Source: a virus
DNA: 37,729 bases
IMG/VR virus record: IMGVR_UViG_3300046170_000122
Location: 1 to 37,729 of that record
Reading direction: 5' to 3' (one strand)
The translations under genes were made by a program, and so were the position numbers. Numbering within the stretch: the stretch's first letter is position 1; every line of letters starts with the position of its first letter. The notes beneath the pieces were generated by a model that saw only the letters and a program-made list of their open reading frames with translations, ran no database searches and was not told the origin of the DNA. Shown here one piece after another: positions 37,201-37,729 of the stretch.

Positions 37201-37729
37201 AAGCTGACCTAGACTCCATTGAGCCACCAGCCAAACCCTTGCCTACGTTCGCTATGAACCCATGCACCGGCATATCTTTAAGAACAGGAACATCTCCCGA
37301 TTGCAATGCCTGCCCTTCCTTTTGTAAAATTTCCTGCTCTAACTCTTCCTGCTTTAACGCCTGACGAAATGCCGCTTCTTTTCGCAAAGACTTCATCGTG
37401 CGAGGATCAATAATCTCCGCTTGCTCAAATTCTTTTCCAAACGATTTAATAATTCTAGGAACATCTCTGCGAAGCTTGTTTAGCCTTTCAGCAATATCCT
37501 TAAAAACCATAGCCCTAGTCTCTGGTCTTTTAGCTCTGCGTTTTGCGTTTTCAGCAAGATCAGAAAGCATTTTTGTGTCACCTATTTGAAATGAAAGGTT
37601 AACCGGCTTTCCGTTCTCTTCAGTAATCGTAATATCAGCATCGTTAAAAATGACGTAGTTAGATGTGCCTTCTCCGCCTGCCCTGCTGTTGCCGTCAAGG
37701 TAGCGGATACCTTTGATGCCCTCTACTGT
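34262..37729 (-). CDS. Giant internal virion/polyvalent protein, C-terminal part (open at window end)
   Basis: The frame is open from 37729 to the stop at 34262 (1,155 codons). The first about 50 codons, before the ATG at 37570, carry GIKGIRYLDGNSRAGGEGTS and NYVIFND, the end of the ART-like domain whose front lies at 1-240, so the gene crosses the window ends. The rest is helical and charged, with a conserved internal-virion core around YSPVTVAPKMISIGGLAG and KTQVEHWIATAELTRDMKAL, and a hydrophobic helix near the end (AMVYGVGFAVLGSVIRAAIA). This matches the large C-terminal domain of gp16-like ejection proteins. If the upstream breaks are real, ATG 37570 could start a separate 1,102-residue protein. 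The tail fibre gene follows. Confidence 0.75.
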   Translation of the reverse strand, partial: TVEGIKGIRYLDGNSRAGGEGTSNYVIFNDADITITEENGKPVNLSFQIGDTKMLSDLAENAKRRAKRPETRAMVFKDIAERLNKLRRDVPRIIKSFGKEFEQAEIIDPRTMKSLRKEAAFRQALKQEELEQEILQKEGQALQSGDVPVLKDMPVHGFIANVGKGLAGGSMESRSAYRKRTGRKPGAEYEGSEGMVGGLLYGGVRSPDQVAQELFEENLISDDSPASMWEALASERESVASQKADFRAAMAKLRGVKSEAKTFADEWLKGEVEKQKKDYNPTERTKRALVMYDAILKALPPKLRGSMGGFVQIGNLKTDEARLKFLEKKLDKADDVIERFIKREMTKEAKKLIKSGLATIKTGEVDKGTKGATVHRLFEVIKDVFSGATTAEAVIAGMEKERQIREDSGQLTAEWDGYYNTAPSIVEGFAEWKEQTAEEMTVAVENAAAFYERGWLQSKIKAALRSEMIEAAIQNLRDGKSDEEIDEAITKSEEAIGSMWDNTKSIGREFIDFEQFLISTFGRIDVVNQLVDREYESYRDREQMRVEREYDESQFYADFFNGDVVKGYRYKYDLKTERVKLDSLGSKGAPKSMTKSQIIHWLMMYRQADGRRHFDGDGKRWEFTPEFFVQLEEKLDDRDMRVMEWYSEQYAGEWEMVNPIYEEIRGSTLVKNEEYSPVTVAPKMISIGGLAGAVMDPLSGEQVGAMEATPSMFKRRSKSAIAKPRVEGAIEIFQAHKTQVEHWIATAELTRDMKALFGRREAREIVEAKSGASGLRQLQSWIEDLAKQGIKDTSVGMSFWASLDRMISRVSRMALFGKLSTIVIQASQVAGAAAQIPARAYMSKLAKAATGQLDLSVAWRSPYIQGRLADTLPMVRLAYSNARTKKPTKLSFYSDKIGQAIGFSDAIFTTATYAAIFDHVKNEIRQDQGLTGTALETAAHKEAGKRTERVAQPVRKARRSLVENRAQGNVALRAFFAFASEPRQKLGSAFWEMFNAVRKRDRVKNAMVYGVGFAVLGSVIRAAIADLRDEGEDDEFFDEENWNVDKLVLKSMTDNFNGVPIVGPKAESGFISLAKKLGMDTPPVFPNEGLLDDPTKAIPAAQRLITLESMENSHDFSKDVRKTLQAAGMIREEAATAAVFWNMVEEVIRTMPVVE

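Overview
The window looks like the complete genome of an uncultivated short-tailed (podovirus-like) phage. Every gene I can support lies on the minus strand. The two window ends read into each other: the minus-strand frame that leaves the window at base 1 continues in phase at base 37729 and joins two halves of one ADP-ribosyltransferase-like domain. The molecule is therefore circular or circularly permuted, and the ends are arbitrary cuts inside one very large gene. The virion genes are T7-like in kind and order: terminase, head-tail connector, scaffold, capsid, tail tubular A and B, internal virion proteins, giant internal protein, tail fibre. There is no phage RNA polymerase, DNA polymerase, primase, helicase, integrase or tRNA gene, so transcription and DNA synthesis must rely on the host. 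The host cannot be fixed. Some genes carry good AGGAGG-type ribosome sites while many late genes have AT-rich leaders without one. A DUF3127-type single-strand binding protein weakly suggests a Bacteroidota or Verrucomicrobiota neighbourhood.

In transcription order, the early block runs from 24827 down to 17310. It holds a 42-residue ribbon-helix-helix protein, small membrane and helix-turn-helix proteins, a Bet/RecT annealing protein, a YqaJ-type exonuclease, a winged-helix protein, a VRR-NUC nuclease, an O-like replication initiator whose own gene carries an 11-bp iteron array (likely origin), a DnaC-like helicase loader, a stand-alone DnaA domain IV, a metallophosphoesterase, a zinc-ribbon protein, the single-strand binding protein, a C5 cytosine methyltransferase with a long second open frame on the same strand, and three small proteins. 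It ends at a clear intrinsic terminator (17186-17222).

The late block runs from TerS (17168) through TerL, portal, scaffold, capsid, tail tubular proteins, an acetyltransferase and two internal virion proteins. It continues into the giant polyvalent protein (4771 to 1, then 37729 to 34262; about 2,745 codons if the frame breaks are repaired). After that come the tail fibre/depolymerase, an adhesin locus (lectin-like, carbohydrate-binding-like and BspA-type leucine-rich modules), two paralogous small tail proteins and the lysis cassette (holin, coiled-coil membrane protein, lipoprotein, amidase). The capsid gene is insulated: terminators lie on both sides and a promoter candidate sits just after the upstream one.

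Two zones, 240-3200 and 28590-31380, carry clustered single-base frame breaks, many of them in short homopolymer runs. Each lies inside a domain that would otherwise read through. They are either real decay or phase variation of effector and host-range proteins, or sequencing errors; sequence alone cannot decide.
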